This document shows, piece after piece, positions 1 to 6,460 of a stretch of DNA of 12,497 bases. A program made the position numbers and the translations under genes. Below the pieces are notes generated by a model. It was not told the origin of the DNA. It saw only the letters and a program-made list of their open reading frames with translations, and ran no database searches. How positions within the stretch are numbered: the first letter of the stretch is position 1; each line of letters starts with the position of its first letter. The stretch is from CAMQRS01 sp964370645 (lineage in GTDB: Bacteria; Bacillota_I; Bacilli_A; Erysipelotrichales; Erysipelotrichaceae): positions 1-12,497 of the forward strand of contig CAYJJS010000039.1 in assembly GCA_964370645.1 (NCBI GenBank). Reading direction: 5' to 3'.

Positions 1-146
1 TTGTTGAGGCATACATTAGTGGAAGTTACCACAAATTATGGCAAGCAATTACATTATCAAAAACAGTACCAAGTGCGCGTGTTGCGAAGTTAATATTAGA
101 TGATTTGATAGAAGCCAACAAAGAGTTTTGGCCGGAGTTAAGATAA
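1..146 (+). CDS. C-terminal fragment of a family 4 glycosidase, probably 6-phospho-alpha-glucosidase
   Basis: The window opens inside a gene read in the frame starting at base 3 and ending at TAA 144-146; the last 47 residues are visible. The tail reads KLWQAITLSKTVPSARVAK and ends EFWPELR, which I recognise as the C-terminal style of NAD/Mn-dependent glycoside hydrolase family 4 enzymes such as GlvA/MalH. Those enzymes hydrolyse maltose-6'-phosphate and related phosphorylated alpha-glucosides in the cytoplasm after PTS uptake. The catalytic NAD and metal motifs lie upstream of the window, so substrate class rests on the tail plus context. A PTS EIIA begins one base after the stop and RpiR regulators follow, matching known glv/mal PTS loci. 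A GH4 6-phospho-beta-glucosidase is the main alternative. Confidence 0.65.
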   Translation, partial: VEAYISGSYHKLWQAITLSKTVPSARVAKLILDDLIEANKEFWPELR

Positions 147-147
147 A

Positions 148-624
148 ATGGGATTATTTTCAAAGAAAAAAGAAGGATTGTTTGCATTTGCAAATGGTCG
201 TACAGTAGATATTACAAATGTACCTGATGAAGTTTTTTCAACTAAAATGATGGGTGATGGTATTGCCATTATTCCTGAAGATGGAACAATTTATGCTCCA
301 TGTAAGGGTGAAGTTACAATGGTTATGGCACCAAGTAATCATGCTGTTGGAATTGAACTTAAAAATGGTATGGAAATATTGATTCATACTGGATTAGAAA
401 CAGTTACTCTTATGGGTGAAGGTTTCACGCCAATTGTTAAAGTTGGGGATAAAGTAGATGTTGGAGATGTATTATTAAACTTTGATTTAGATTTTATTAA
501 AGAAAAAGGATTAGATCCAATTACTATGATGGTTATCACAAATATGGCGGATAAAAAAATCAAGGATAAAACAGTAGATGAAGCTGTAAGTAAAGGAAGT
601 TCTAAAATTATTGAACTAGCTTAA
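148..624 (+). CDS. PTS glucose/maltose-type EIIA component (stand-alone, 158 aa)
   Basis: Soluble phosphocarrier of the glucose-family phosphotransferase system. It takes a phosphate from HPr on a histidine and hands it to a membrane EIIB domain, probably that of an alpha-glucoside EIICB that lacks its own EIIA. The whole 158-residue protein is one EIIA-Glc (Crr-like) domain: a short Lys-rich N-terminus, DGIAIIPEDGTIYAPCKGEV around residues 37-56, H65 in the SNHAVGIE strand, and the phospho-acceptor H80 in the EILIHTGLETV motif. Both paired histidines of the family are present, so it should be active. It starts one base after the GH4 stop, with a GGAG (134-137) inside that gene, so the two are co-transcribed. 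A hairpin terminator follows at once. It could also serve other EIIA-less transporters; the cognate EIIBC is not in the window. Confidence 0.92.
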   Translation: MGLFSKKKEGLFAFANGRTVDITNVPDEVFSTKMMGDGIAIIPEDGTIYAPCKGEVTMVMAPSNHAVGIELKNGMEILIHTGLETVTLMGEGFTPIVKVGDKVDVGDVLLNFDLDFIKEKGLDPITMMVITNMADKKIKDKTVDEAVSKGSSKIIELA

Positions 625-646
625 AGTACCGAAAGGTACTTTTTTT
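623..646 (+). terminator. Rho-independent terminator after the GH4-EIIA operon
   Basis: AGTACC (625-630), GAAA tetraloop (631-634) and GGTACT (635-640) form a perfect 6-bp stem, extendable by flanking A-U pairs, followed by six T (641-646). It abuts the EIIA stop codon and separates the operon from the RpiR genes. Confidence 0.85.
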
Positions 647-652
647 CATGTT

Positions 653-684
653 TTGATGTATTTTATAACAAAATATTATATAAT
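653..684 (+). promoter_or_regulatory. Possible promoter for the RpiR pair
   Basis: Between the terminator and the first RpiR gene lie a TTGATG (653-658) and a perfect TATAAT (679-684). The 20-base gap is too long for an ideal pair. TATTAT at 674-679 would give a 15-base spacer. Some promoter is expected here because the upstream operon is terminated, but the exact boxes are uncertain. Confidence 0.3.
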
Positions 685-704
685 GACAAAGGGAAGTGAT
701 GCTC

Positions 705-1463
705 ATGTATTTAGAAGAATTAGTGAATAAAAGTTATGATTTATTGAATGAAAATGATATTGTGATTTGGAAATATATTAGTACACATAAAAAAGAGTGT
801 GAGAAAATTTCCATTGAAGATTTAGCAAAGAAATGTTTTGTCTCTAGAACAACTGTATTACGTTTTGCAAAACGTATTGGACTAAAGGGTTTTTCTGAGC
901 TAAAGGTGTATTTGAGACTTGCACAGGAGGAAAAGTGTGAAGTTGGAGACCATTTACAAATTCAAAAACAGTATGTTGAATACATGGATCGCTTAAGTGA
1001 ATCAGACTTTACCGGTATAGTAGAGAAGATACATAAAGCAGAAAACATTTATGTGTATGGACATAGTGCAATTCAAAAAACAGTAGCACTCGAAATGAAA
1101 CGATTGTTTTTATCCATTCGAAAGTTCGTATTTGTATTAACTTCATCTGGAGAAACAGAAGGTTTTGATGAAAACATACATAATGGTGATTTGTTGTTTG
1201 TCATTTCTATCTCAGGAGAAAATGATCAAATGTTAGATTTTGTAAGAAGGGTGCGTTTAAAAGGCGTAGATGTAGTTGCAATTACTTCAACGCGTGAAAA
1301 TTCATTGATTCACTTAGCAAGTGAATATATCACAACGATTTCACCAAAGGTAATTAATGAGTATGGTTCTACGGTAGGGTGTATGGCTGGATACTTCATT
1401 TTACTCGATTATTTAGTATGTAAGTGTATTTCGAGTAGTAAGGAGGATCAAAGTGAGTGTTGA
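705..1463 (+). CDS. RpiR-family transcriptional regulator, first of a tandem pair (252 aa)
   Basis: DNA-binding regulator of sugar metabolism with an N-terminal HTH of the RpiR type (about residues 36-67, SIEDLAKKCFVSRTTVLRF) and a C-terminal SIS domain (about 105-235) that would sense a phosphosugar. The SIS phosphate-loop motifs are visible: YGHSA at 118-122 and SISGEN at 168-173. I place the start at ATG 705 because MYLEELV aligns with the MSVEELV start of the next gene and the AAAGGGA ribosome site (688-694) is well spaced; GTG 696 and ATG 699 are in-frame alternatives. Its end overlaps the next gene by 11 bases. GlvR/MalR-type RpiR proteins control maltose PTS loci, so control of the upstream GH4-EIIA genes is the obvious inference, not shown. 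An 8-bp inverted repeat with a 3-base loop lies inside the gene at 1308-1326. Confidence 0.88.
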   Translation: MYLEELVNKSYDLLNENDIVIWKYISTHKKECEKISIEDLAKKCFVSRTTVLRFAKRIGLKGFSELKVYLRLAQEEKCEVGDHLQIQKQYVEYMDRLSESDFTGIVEKIHKAENIYVYGHSAIQKTVALEMKRLFLSIRKFVFVLTSSGETEGFDENIHNGDLLFVISISGENDQMLDFVRRVRLKGVDVVAITSTRENSLIHLASEYITTISPKVINEYGSTVGCMAGYFILLDYLVCKCISSSKEDQSEC

Positions 1464-2217
1464 GGAATTAGTACAACGAAATTATGAAAAATTAAATGAT
1501 AATGATATTTATGTGTGGCAATATATAATGCATCACAAGTCGCATGTGCAAAAAATGAGTGTGCAGCAATTGGCTAGGGAATGTAATGTTTCACATACTA
1601 GTATCATTCGTTTTTGCAAGAAACTTGGTTTAGATGGTTTTTCAGAATTTAAAGTGTATATTAAAATGGAGTTGGAGAGGGAAGTTCGTATCGATCCGCA
1701 CATTGTTTCTAAAACAACAGAAGAACTTATAAAAACGTTGGCGGATTATGAAACAATGCAAATTGATGAGGTTTTGGAGTTATTGTATAACTCTAAGCGA
1801 ATATTTATTCATACTACAGGAGAAATTCAATATAATGCAGCACAAGAGTTCAAACGTGAATTTTCATATACGAATAAATTAATTTATGTAATTGAAGGAA
1901 TTTCGGAATTTGATATGATACTAAATGGAGTGAAGGAAGACGATTTGTTTTTATTCTTCTCATTTTCTGGTGAAAATCCACGTATGATTGAAAATATTAA
2001 ACGAATGAAAGAGTATAATATTAAAACGATTGGTATCGCAAGAGGAAAACGAAATCGTATGTCTATGTATTGTGACCAATATTTACCATATATAGGTAGT
2101 GCCTATGAATCTGCATACTCTAAAATAGAGTATGCATGTAATGTCCATTATTTTATTATTATTGGGCTATTACATATTCGATATATGGAGTATTGCAATC
2201 AAAAAGAAAGTAAGTAA
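1453..2217 (+). CDS. RpiR-family transcriptional regulator, second of a tandem pair (254 aa)
   Basis: Paralogue of the preceding gene with the same layout: HTH at about 36-67 (SVQQLARECNVSHTSIIRF) and a SIS fold at about 105-235. It starts at GTG 1453 behind a strong AAGGAGG (1440-1446), 11 bases before the previous stop, so the pair should be translationally coupled and made together. The second SIS loop is kept (SFSGEN, 170-175), but the first, normally a G-x-G/H-S type loop, reads HTTGEIQ (120-126) and lacks the usual glycine-serine pattern. Ligand binding may therefore be changed or lost. The two proteins could form hetero-oligomers, or this one could answer a different ligand; both are inference. 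A strong intragenic inverted repeat lies near the 3' end (2112-2136). Confidence 0.87.
   Translation: MSVEELVQRNYEKLNDNDIYVWQYIMHHKSHVQKMSVQQLARECNVSHTSIIRFCKKLGLDGFSEFKVYIKMELEREVRIDPHIVSKTTEELIKTLADYETMQIDEVLELLYNSKRIFIHTTGEIQYNAAQEFKREFSYTNKLIYVIEGISEFDMILNGVKEDDLFLFFSFSGENPRMIENIKRMKEYNIKTIGIARGKRNRMSMYCDQYLPYIGSAYESAYSKIEYACNVHYFIIIGLLHIRYMEYCNQKESK
2112..2136. repeat. 11-bp-arm inverted repeat inside the second RpiR gene
   Basis: TGCATACTCTA (2112-2122), AAA (2123-2125) and TAGAGTATGCA (2126-2136) are a perfect inverted repeat. It encodes residues 220-228, outside any motif I recognise. No U-tract follows, so it is not a standard terminator. Confidence 0.8.
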
Positions 2218-2240
2218 AAACCCACTTTAAAGTGGGTTTT
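2217..2240. terminator. Bidirectional terminator between convergent RpiR and oxidoreductase genes
   Basis: AAAACCCACTTT followed directly by AAAGTGGGTTTT is a perfect 24-base palindrome that overlaps both stop codons. The CCCAC/GTGGG core with A and T flanks gives a hairpin plus U-tract on either strand, fitting its place between converging genes. Confidence 0.88.
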
Positions 2241-3228
2241 ATTTATCTGCATCAAAGAAGATACCAGCTTCTTTTCTAGCTTGCTCAATAAGTTGTAAAA
2301 CACTTCTTGAATATTCTAGTAATTGTATGCATTTTTCCATGTTGTTTGTTTTTAATATATTTGAAAATACATCGATTTCATGTGACATATGTAGCGAATT
2401 TTGGCTATCTTTGTTTAGATTTTCACTAGCTTGTTTGATTTTGGTTAATGTTACATTACTACAAACACCAGGTGAGGCACCATCAATTCGAATACTACCT
2501 TCATCTCCTTGGATCGATACGAAGTTTTCGCTTGCACAGTCTTTCGCACCGATTAAGGTAGCGATAAAGTTATTGTATTCAAAAATTAAAACGCCTGAAG
2601 TATCAATGCCGTTTCTACCTAATACAGGATAATATTTATAAGTGTTTGGCAATCCAAATAAGTATAAACACACATGGACATTATATATATTAATATCCAT
2701 CAAACTTCCACCAGAACATTCTAGTGTAAATACGTTTGGATATTCCCCATCGCGGTATGCAGGGTATTTGCTAGAAAATTGAGAAAAGTTACATATAACT
2801 TGCTTGATATCTCCAAGTTCATGTAAGTGTTTTTTAACATTACGTAAATTTGGTGTATGAATATTTGTAATCGCCTCCCAAATCATTACGTTGTTTTCTT
2901 GCATCGCTTGTACTAGTAAATCAAATTCTTTTACATTCGTAGTAAATGGTTTTTCACAAATCACATTCTTTTTTGCTTGTAACGCTTGAAGAGCGTGAGA
3001 AAAGTGTAAATGATTTGGAGATGCAACATAGATTGTATCGATGTTATCATCCGATAACATATCTTCTAGATTGTAATAATATTTTAATACATTCACTTCA
3101 TTAGCGAATGCTTTTGCTCTTTCTTCACTTCTAGAATACACTGCGATGACTTCTACATCATCAATGATTCTTGCAGATGCAATGAACTGATCTACAATAA
3201 ATCCACTACCAATTGTTCCAATTTTCAT
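2239..3228 (-). CDS. Gfo/Idh/MocA-family NAD(P)-dependent oxidoreductase (329 aa)
   Basis: Cytoplasmic dehydrogenase of the Gfo/Idh/MocA fold, whose members oxidise or reduce sugars, inositols and related polyols. The N-terminal Rossmann fold shows the dinucleotide loop GTIGSGFI (4-11), the YVASPNHLH strand-turn (67-75) and the family EKP motif (92-94), with K93 the expected catalytic lysine. The C-terminal half shows a GGSLMDINIYNVH stretch (173-185), the equivalent of the usual GG-x-L-x-D-x-G-x-Y-x-x-H motif carrying the second catalytic histidine (H185). Length is normal for the family. The ATG at 3228 has a strong AGGAGG (3235-3240 on the opposite strand). It is monocistronic between a terminator and a divergent promoter region. 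Substrate cannot be told from sequence; a sugar is likely given the neighbours. Confidence 0.88.
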   Translation of the reverse strand: MKIGTIGSGFIVDQFIASARIIDDVEVIAVYSRSEERAKAFANEVNVLKYYYNLEDMLSDDNIDTIYVASPNHLHFSHALQALQAKKNVICEKPFTTNVKEFDLLVQAMQENNVMIWEAITNIHTPNLRNVKKHLHELGDIKQVICNFSQFSSKYPAYRDGEYPNVFTLECSGGSLMDINIYNVHVCLYLFGLPNTYKYYPVLGRNGIDTSGVLIFEYNNFIATLIGAKDCASENFVSIQGDEGSIRIDGASPGVCSNVTLTKIKQASENLNKDSQNSLHMSHEIDVFSNILKTNNMEKCIQLLEYSRSVLQLIEQARKEAGIFFDADK

Positions 3229-3252
3229 AAAAATCCTCCTATATCTATTTTC

Positions 3253-3282
3253 ATACTAACATATATAGAATATATGCGTAAA
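3253..3282 (-). promoter_or_regulatory. Possible promoter of the Gfo/Idh gene with a palindrome in its spacer
   Basis: On the - strand TTTACG (3282-3277) and an extended -10 TGTTAGTAT (3261-3253, hexamer TAGTAT) are 18 bases apart. The spacer is filled by CATATAT-TCT-ATATATG (3276-3260), a perfect 7-bp-arm inverted repeat that could be an operator. Boxes are 4/6 matches each, so this is tentative. Confidence 0.35.
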
Positions 3283-3343
3283 GATGCAGACTCCACTTTT
3301 ACAAGAAATACATGAATAAGCTATATTTTTAATGTATTATTGA

Positions 3344-3354
3344 TATAATATAAT
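3344..3354 (+). promoter_or_regulatory. -10 region candidate for the lipase-like/HD operon
   Basis: Two overlapping TATAAT hexamers (3344-3349 and 3349-3354) lie 18-28 bases before the ATG at 3372. No good -35 box stands at the right distance. A promoter is expected because the upstream gene is divergent. Confidence 0.4.
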
Positions 3355-3371
3355 AGGACAAGGGGGATTTT

Positions 3372-4478
3372 ATGAATAACATTCATTCGTATGTACATTT
3401 TCGCAAAGATATAGCATTTTCATATAAACCATTTAATGAAGTGGATGGTTTGCTATTTGCGTTATTAGCGTATGTAGATTTTACAAATATTATCCAGGAA
3501 CACAAAGCCATTTCTTTAAAAGATGCATGTGTTTTATATCGTTTGCAGAAGGTGAGTAATCGTATCGTTGATAAATATATTTTTGAAGAAAAAATGCAAG
3601 CGGTTATGGAGCTAGTGGAACAAAGTAATCGTTATAAAGATGTTATGATCAGTGATCATACACAATTTGATGACGTTGTTAATTATACGCAATTTGGGGC
3701 AATTCGTTTCGTTTTAGAAGGTGTATTTCATTGTGTTGCATATCGTGGTACGGATACAAGCGTATTAGGATGGAAAGAAAATTTTAGATTGATTTATGAA
3801 AGTGATATCGAAGGATATGCACTTGCAAGTGAGTATTTAAAAAATAGTGTTGAGCAGCGACGAAGTGAAATTACGGAAGAAGTCTTCCAACAAGAAAAAG
3901 TGTACTGTGTAGGTCATTCTAAAGGTGGACATCTGGCTATGGTAGCTGCAGCAAAATGTGATGTACGCGATTGTGTACATGCAATTTTTAATTATGATGG
4001 ACCTGGGACAGTGTCTGCGTTTCGAGAAGAAAACCCAATTTGTGATATAGAGGGGAAAGTGTTTAACTTTTATCCAGAAGATTCATTTGTGGGAAGAACA
4101 TTAATAGGGATAGGGGAAAATACTATTATTCGTGCAGATGCATCGGGTTTATTGCAACATGATGGATTTGCTTGGCAATGTGAAGGTGAAAAGCTTGTGC
4201 GTGGAAATTCTTTTTCGCAATTGAGTAATGATACACAAGATGTAATCACAAAATTATTTTTTGAAGCAAGTGATGTGGATAAACGTGCTTGTATTGAAAG
4301 ATTGTTTGCAATATTAGACACTATGGAATTGCACACTGTACAAGATGTTAGTAAATTGAATGTAGTACAAATGTTTGCAGGAGTGAAAGAGGTTGTATCT
4401 ATGAAATCGGGTGAGCGAGCTTTTTTGTATGAGTTAGCACAGTTTGTCATTCGCCAATCAAGAGTTATTAAAAACTAG
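3372..4478 (+). CDS. DUF2974/Mbeg1-like alpha/beta hydrolase (lipase-fold, 368 aa)
   Basis: Putative cytoplasmic esterase or lipase of the DUF2974 (Mbeg1-like) group, related to class 3 lipases. The N-terminus carries the typical LLFALLAYVDF stretch (27-37). A class 3 lipase-like oxyanion motif AYRGTD is at 123-128, the nucleophile elbow VGHSKGGHLA at 180-189 (S183), a likely acid D237 in YPEDSFVG, and a likely histidine H263 in LQHDG. The triad is therefore plausible and complete. The last 100 residues have no motif I recognise. No signal peptide or membrane segment is evident, so it is probably intracellular. The start has AAGGGGG (3360-3366) well placed. The HD phosphohydrolase follows after 10 bases, so the two form an operon. 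Substrate and role are unknown. Confidence 0.75.
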   Translation: MNNIHSYVHFRKDIAFSYKPFNEVDGLLFALLAYVDFTNIIQEHKAISLKDACVLYRLQKVSNRIVDKYIFEEKMQAVMELVEQSNRYKDVMISDHTQFDDVVNYTQFGAIRFVLEGVFHCVAYRGTDTSVLGWKENFRLIYESDIEGYALASEYLKNSVEQRRSEITEEVFQQEKVYCVGHSKGGHLAMVAAAKCDVRDCVHAIFNYDGPGTVSAFREENPICDIEGKVFNFYPEDSFVGRTLIGIGENTIIRADASGLLQHDGFAWQCEGEKLVRGNSFSQLSNDTQDVITKLFFEASDVDKRACIERLFAILDTMELHTVQDVSKLNVVQMFAGVKEVVSMKSGERAFLYELAQFVIRQSRVIKN

Positions 4479-4488
4479 GGAGAACAGA

Positions 4489-5688
4489 ATGTTTAAAAAA
4501 ACAAATGAGAAAAAAGTGATGAGAGATGTTATACATGGATATATCCATGTAGACTATCAAATTGTATGGGATTTAATCAATACTAGAGAGTTTCAAAGGT
4601 TACGTAGAATTTCGCAATTAGGTGGAGTATTTCAAGTGTATCATAATGCAGAACACACCCGTTTTTCTCATTCATTGGGAGTCTATGAAATTGTTAGACG
4701 CATGGTAAATGAGGTAGAAGATTTACAAGAGGGGCTTTCTTTACGTGAGAAGCTATGTGTTATGATTGCGGGGCTTTTACATGATATAGGACATTATCCA
4801 TTTTCGCATGCATTTGAAAATGTTAGTACGTTATCACATGAACAATTCACAACAAAAATTATATTAGAAGATAGTGAAATTCATCGAGTTTTTATGAGTT
4901 ATGATGAATGTTTAGCACAAGAAGTTGCTAGTGTAATCCAACACAATCATAATAATCCGATATTGAATCAGATCATATCTGGACAATTAGATGCGGACCG
5001 TATGGATTATTTATTGCGTGATGCATACTTCAGTGGAACAAGTTATGGCCGCTTTGATTTGGAAAGAGTACTACGTACATTACGTGTACGCAATCAGTTG
5101 CTTGTCGTGAAAGAGAGTGGGATTCATTCTGTAGAAGATTATATTATGGCTCGATACCATATGTATTGGCAGGTATATTATCACCCAATTGCACGTAGTT
5201 TTGAAATTATATTGTATTTAATTTTTAAACGTATGCGAGAAAAAAATATTCATGATACATACTTTGAAGAATTAGGTATGTTCAAACCATTTGTTGAGGG
5301 GAAAGGAAGCGTACAAGACCATTTTATGCTAGATGAACATGCTGCGTACTATGGTTTTGGTTTGATGTTGCGCAAAAACGATCCGATTTTAGCAGATTTA
5401 TGTTTGCGTATTTTAGATCGTAAGTTGTTTGAGTATGAAACATACTCAAAAGATAATGAAGATCATATTTTGAAAAAATTAGAAGAACTAGGATATGATG
5501 TTTCTTACTACATATATATTGATAAAATGAGTAAGAATCCATATTCTCCTTATGCTGGACAGAGCATTTATGTATTAATGAGATCTGGTGAAGTGAAGGA
5601 ACTATCTTCTGTAAGTAATGTGGTATCCGGTTTGGTGAACACACAAGATAAAGAAAGAATACACATATTTAGTCCAATAAAGATGTAA
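4489..5688 (+). CDS. HD-domain phosphohydrolase of the SAMHD1/YwfO type (399 aa)
   Basis: Metal-dependent HD-superfamily hydrolase; relatives such as SAMHD1 cleave dNTPs to nucleoside plus triphosphate, and YwfO-type bacterial members act on (d)NTPs. Visible elements are RVIHGYIHVD-like VIHGYIHVD near the start (14-22), HTRFSHSLGV (56-65) with metal ligand H61, LLHDIGHYPFSH (96-107) with the HD pair H98-D99 and H102, and DADRMDYLLRD (168-178) with the last metal ligand D170. All SAMHD1-equivalent metal ligands are present, so activity is expected. No SAM domain is present. I choose ATG 4489 because AGGGAGA (4477-4483) is well placed just before it; a TTG at 4444 would extend into the previous gene without a ribosome site. 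It ends at a bidirectional terminator. The substrate cannot be read from sequence. Confidence 0.85.
   Translation: MFKKTNEKKVMRDVIHGYIHVDYQIVWDLINTREFQRLRRISQLGGVFQVYHNAEHTRFSHSLGVYEIVRRMVNEVEDLQEGLSLREKLCVMIAGLLHDIGHYPFSHAFENVSTLSHEQFTTKIILEDSEIHRVFMSYDECLAQEVASVIQHNHNNPILNQIISGQLDADRMDYLLRDAYFSGTSYGRFDLERVLRTLRVRNQLLVVKESGIHSVEDYIMARYHMYWQVYYHPIARSFEIILYLIFKRMREKNIHDTYFEELGMFKPFVEGKGSVQDHFMLDEHAAYYGFGLMLRKNDPILADLCLRILDRKLFEYETYSKDNEDHILKKLEELGYDVSYYIYIDKMSKNPYSPYAGQSIYVLMRSGEVKELSSVSNVVSGLVNTQDKERIHIFSPIKM
4532..4551. repeat. Perfect 20-bp palindrome near the start of the HD gene
   Basis: TACATGGATA (4532-4541) is followed directly by its reverse complement TATCCATGTA (4542-4551). It covers codons 15-21 of the HD gene, which encode a conserved family stretch (HGYIHV), so codon choice makes the symmetry. 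Confidence 0.8.
5428..5450. repeat. 10-bp-arm inverted repeat inside the HD gene
   Basis: TTTGAGTATG (5428-5437), AAA (5438-5440) and CATACTCAAA (5441-5450) are a perfect inverted repeat with the same AAA spacer and the same GAGTATG/CATACTC words as the repeat at 2112-2136, with the words in opposite order. No U-tract follows. Confidence 0.8.
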
Positions 5689-5712
5689 AAAGGCATGCGT
5701 TAGCATGCCTTT
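5689..5712. terminator. Bidirectional terminator between HD and SIS genes
   Basis: AAAGGCATGC (5689-5698), GTTA loop (5699-5702) and GCATGCCTTT (5703-5712) form a perfect 10-bp stem directly after the HD stop and overlapping the SIS stop, with A and T ends for use on both strands. Confidence 0.85.
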
Positions 5713-6433
5713 AATATTGTCTTGTATATTGTTTGAAGTATTCTGTGTTAACATCCTCGTTACCATCTACATTAAGAGAAATGAATACTGGTGGAGTAAT
5801 TCCTGCTTGTGCTAAATAATATGCACATTGTGTGCTAATGCTTGCACAAATGAATGCATTGGCCATTGAAGAAGTCGGACACATCGGTGTGTTCACACCA
5901 TCTACCTTCATACCAGCATCGCCGATTTCACCGCAATTATCAATTACAACATCCGCGATATCCATTAACTTTTGTCCACTACTATGACGAGAATCGCAAG
6001 AAGAAGAGTGTTTAATGTTTGTTACGGCGATCACATGTGCGCCAATCTTTTTGCATTCTAAAGCAAGTTCGACAGGATATGCATTACGTCCAGAATTAGA
6101 AGCGATAATAATAACATCACCCTCTTGAATCCCATATAAATCGACCAATATTTTAGCGTATCCATGCAATCTTTCAATATAAGAACTTTTGGTTGGATGC
6201 TCTTGCAGGGTTAATTCCGTTGTCATAATCGGAATTGCGAATGCTAGTCCACCTGCACGTCCATAAAATTCTTCTGCAAGCGTATGAGAATGTCCACTTC
6301 CACTTACGAAAAATTTATGTCCCTTTTGAAATGCATCAGCAATTATTTTGGCACTTTCATCCAACTTTCCACTTTGCGTTTCTTGTAGTGTGTGTATAAC
6401 TTGTAAGCCTGTTTTAAATGTTTTTTCAATCAT
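5711..6433 (-). CDS. UPF0309-type SIS-domain sugar-phosphate protein (240 aa)
   Basis: Single SIS-domain protein of the UPF0309 family, related in fold to phosphoheptose isomerase; members are presumed to bind or isomerise sugar phosphates in the cytoplasm, but the reaction is not established. The phosphate-binding loop VSGSGHSH (43-50) and the second loop ASNSGRN (111-117) are intact, and a conserved NTPMCPTSSMANA stretch is near 181-193. Length is usual for the family. I choose the ATG at 6433 (MIEKTF): its GAGG ribosome site is six bases upstream and overlaps the alternative ATG at 6445, which has no site of its own. The gene is monocistronic, with a near-consensus promoter carrying a CcpA/LacI-type operator, so carbon-source control is likely. 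It is convergent to the HD operon and divergent from purD. Confidence 0.82.
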   Translation of the reverse strand: MIEKTFKTGLQVIHTLQETQSGKLDESAKIIADAFQKGHKFFVSGSGHSHTLAEEFYGRAGGLAFAIPIMTTELTLQEHPTKSSYIERLHGYAKILVDLYGIQEGDVIIIASNSGRNAYPVELALECKKIGAHVIAVTNIKHSSSCDSRHSSGQKLMDIADVVIDNCGEIGDAGMKVDGVNTPMCPTSSMANAFICASISTQCAYYLAQAGITPPVFISLNVDGNEDVNTEYFKQYTRQY

Positions 6434-6460
6434 AATGTACCTCATTTAATGTTCCATTTC

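Noticed and set aside
1308..1326. 8-bp-arm inverted repeat ATTCACTT/AAGTGAAT in the first RpiR gene
   Set aside because: Too short to stand out statistically, though it has a 3-base loop like the stronger repeats.
2327..2632. + strand ORF of 101 codons
   Set aside because: Lies wholly antisense to the well-supported Gfo/Idh gene, has no ribosome site and no recognisable motif.
3041..3060. 8-bp-arm inverted repeat ATGTTATC/GATAACAT in the oxidoreductase gene
   Set aside because: Arms of this length are expected a few times by chance in a window of this size.
4444..4488. Upstream TTG start extending the HD protein by 15 residues
   Set aside because: It overlaps the lipase gene and has no ribosome site, while ATG 4489 has AGGGAGA at the right distance.
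6434..6445. ATG at 6445 as start of the SIS protein
   Set aside because: That ATG is part of the ribosome site region for the ATG at 6433, and MIEKTF fits the family start.
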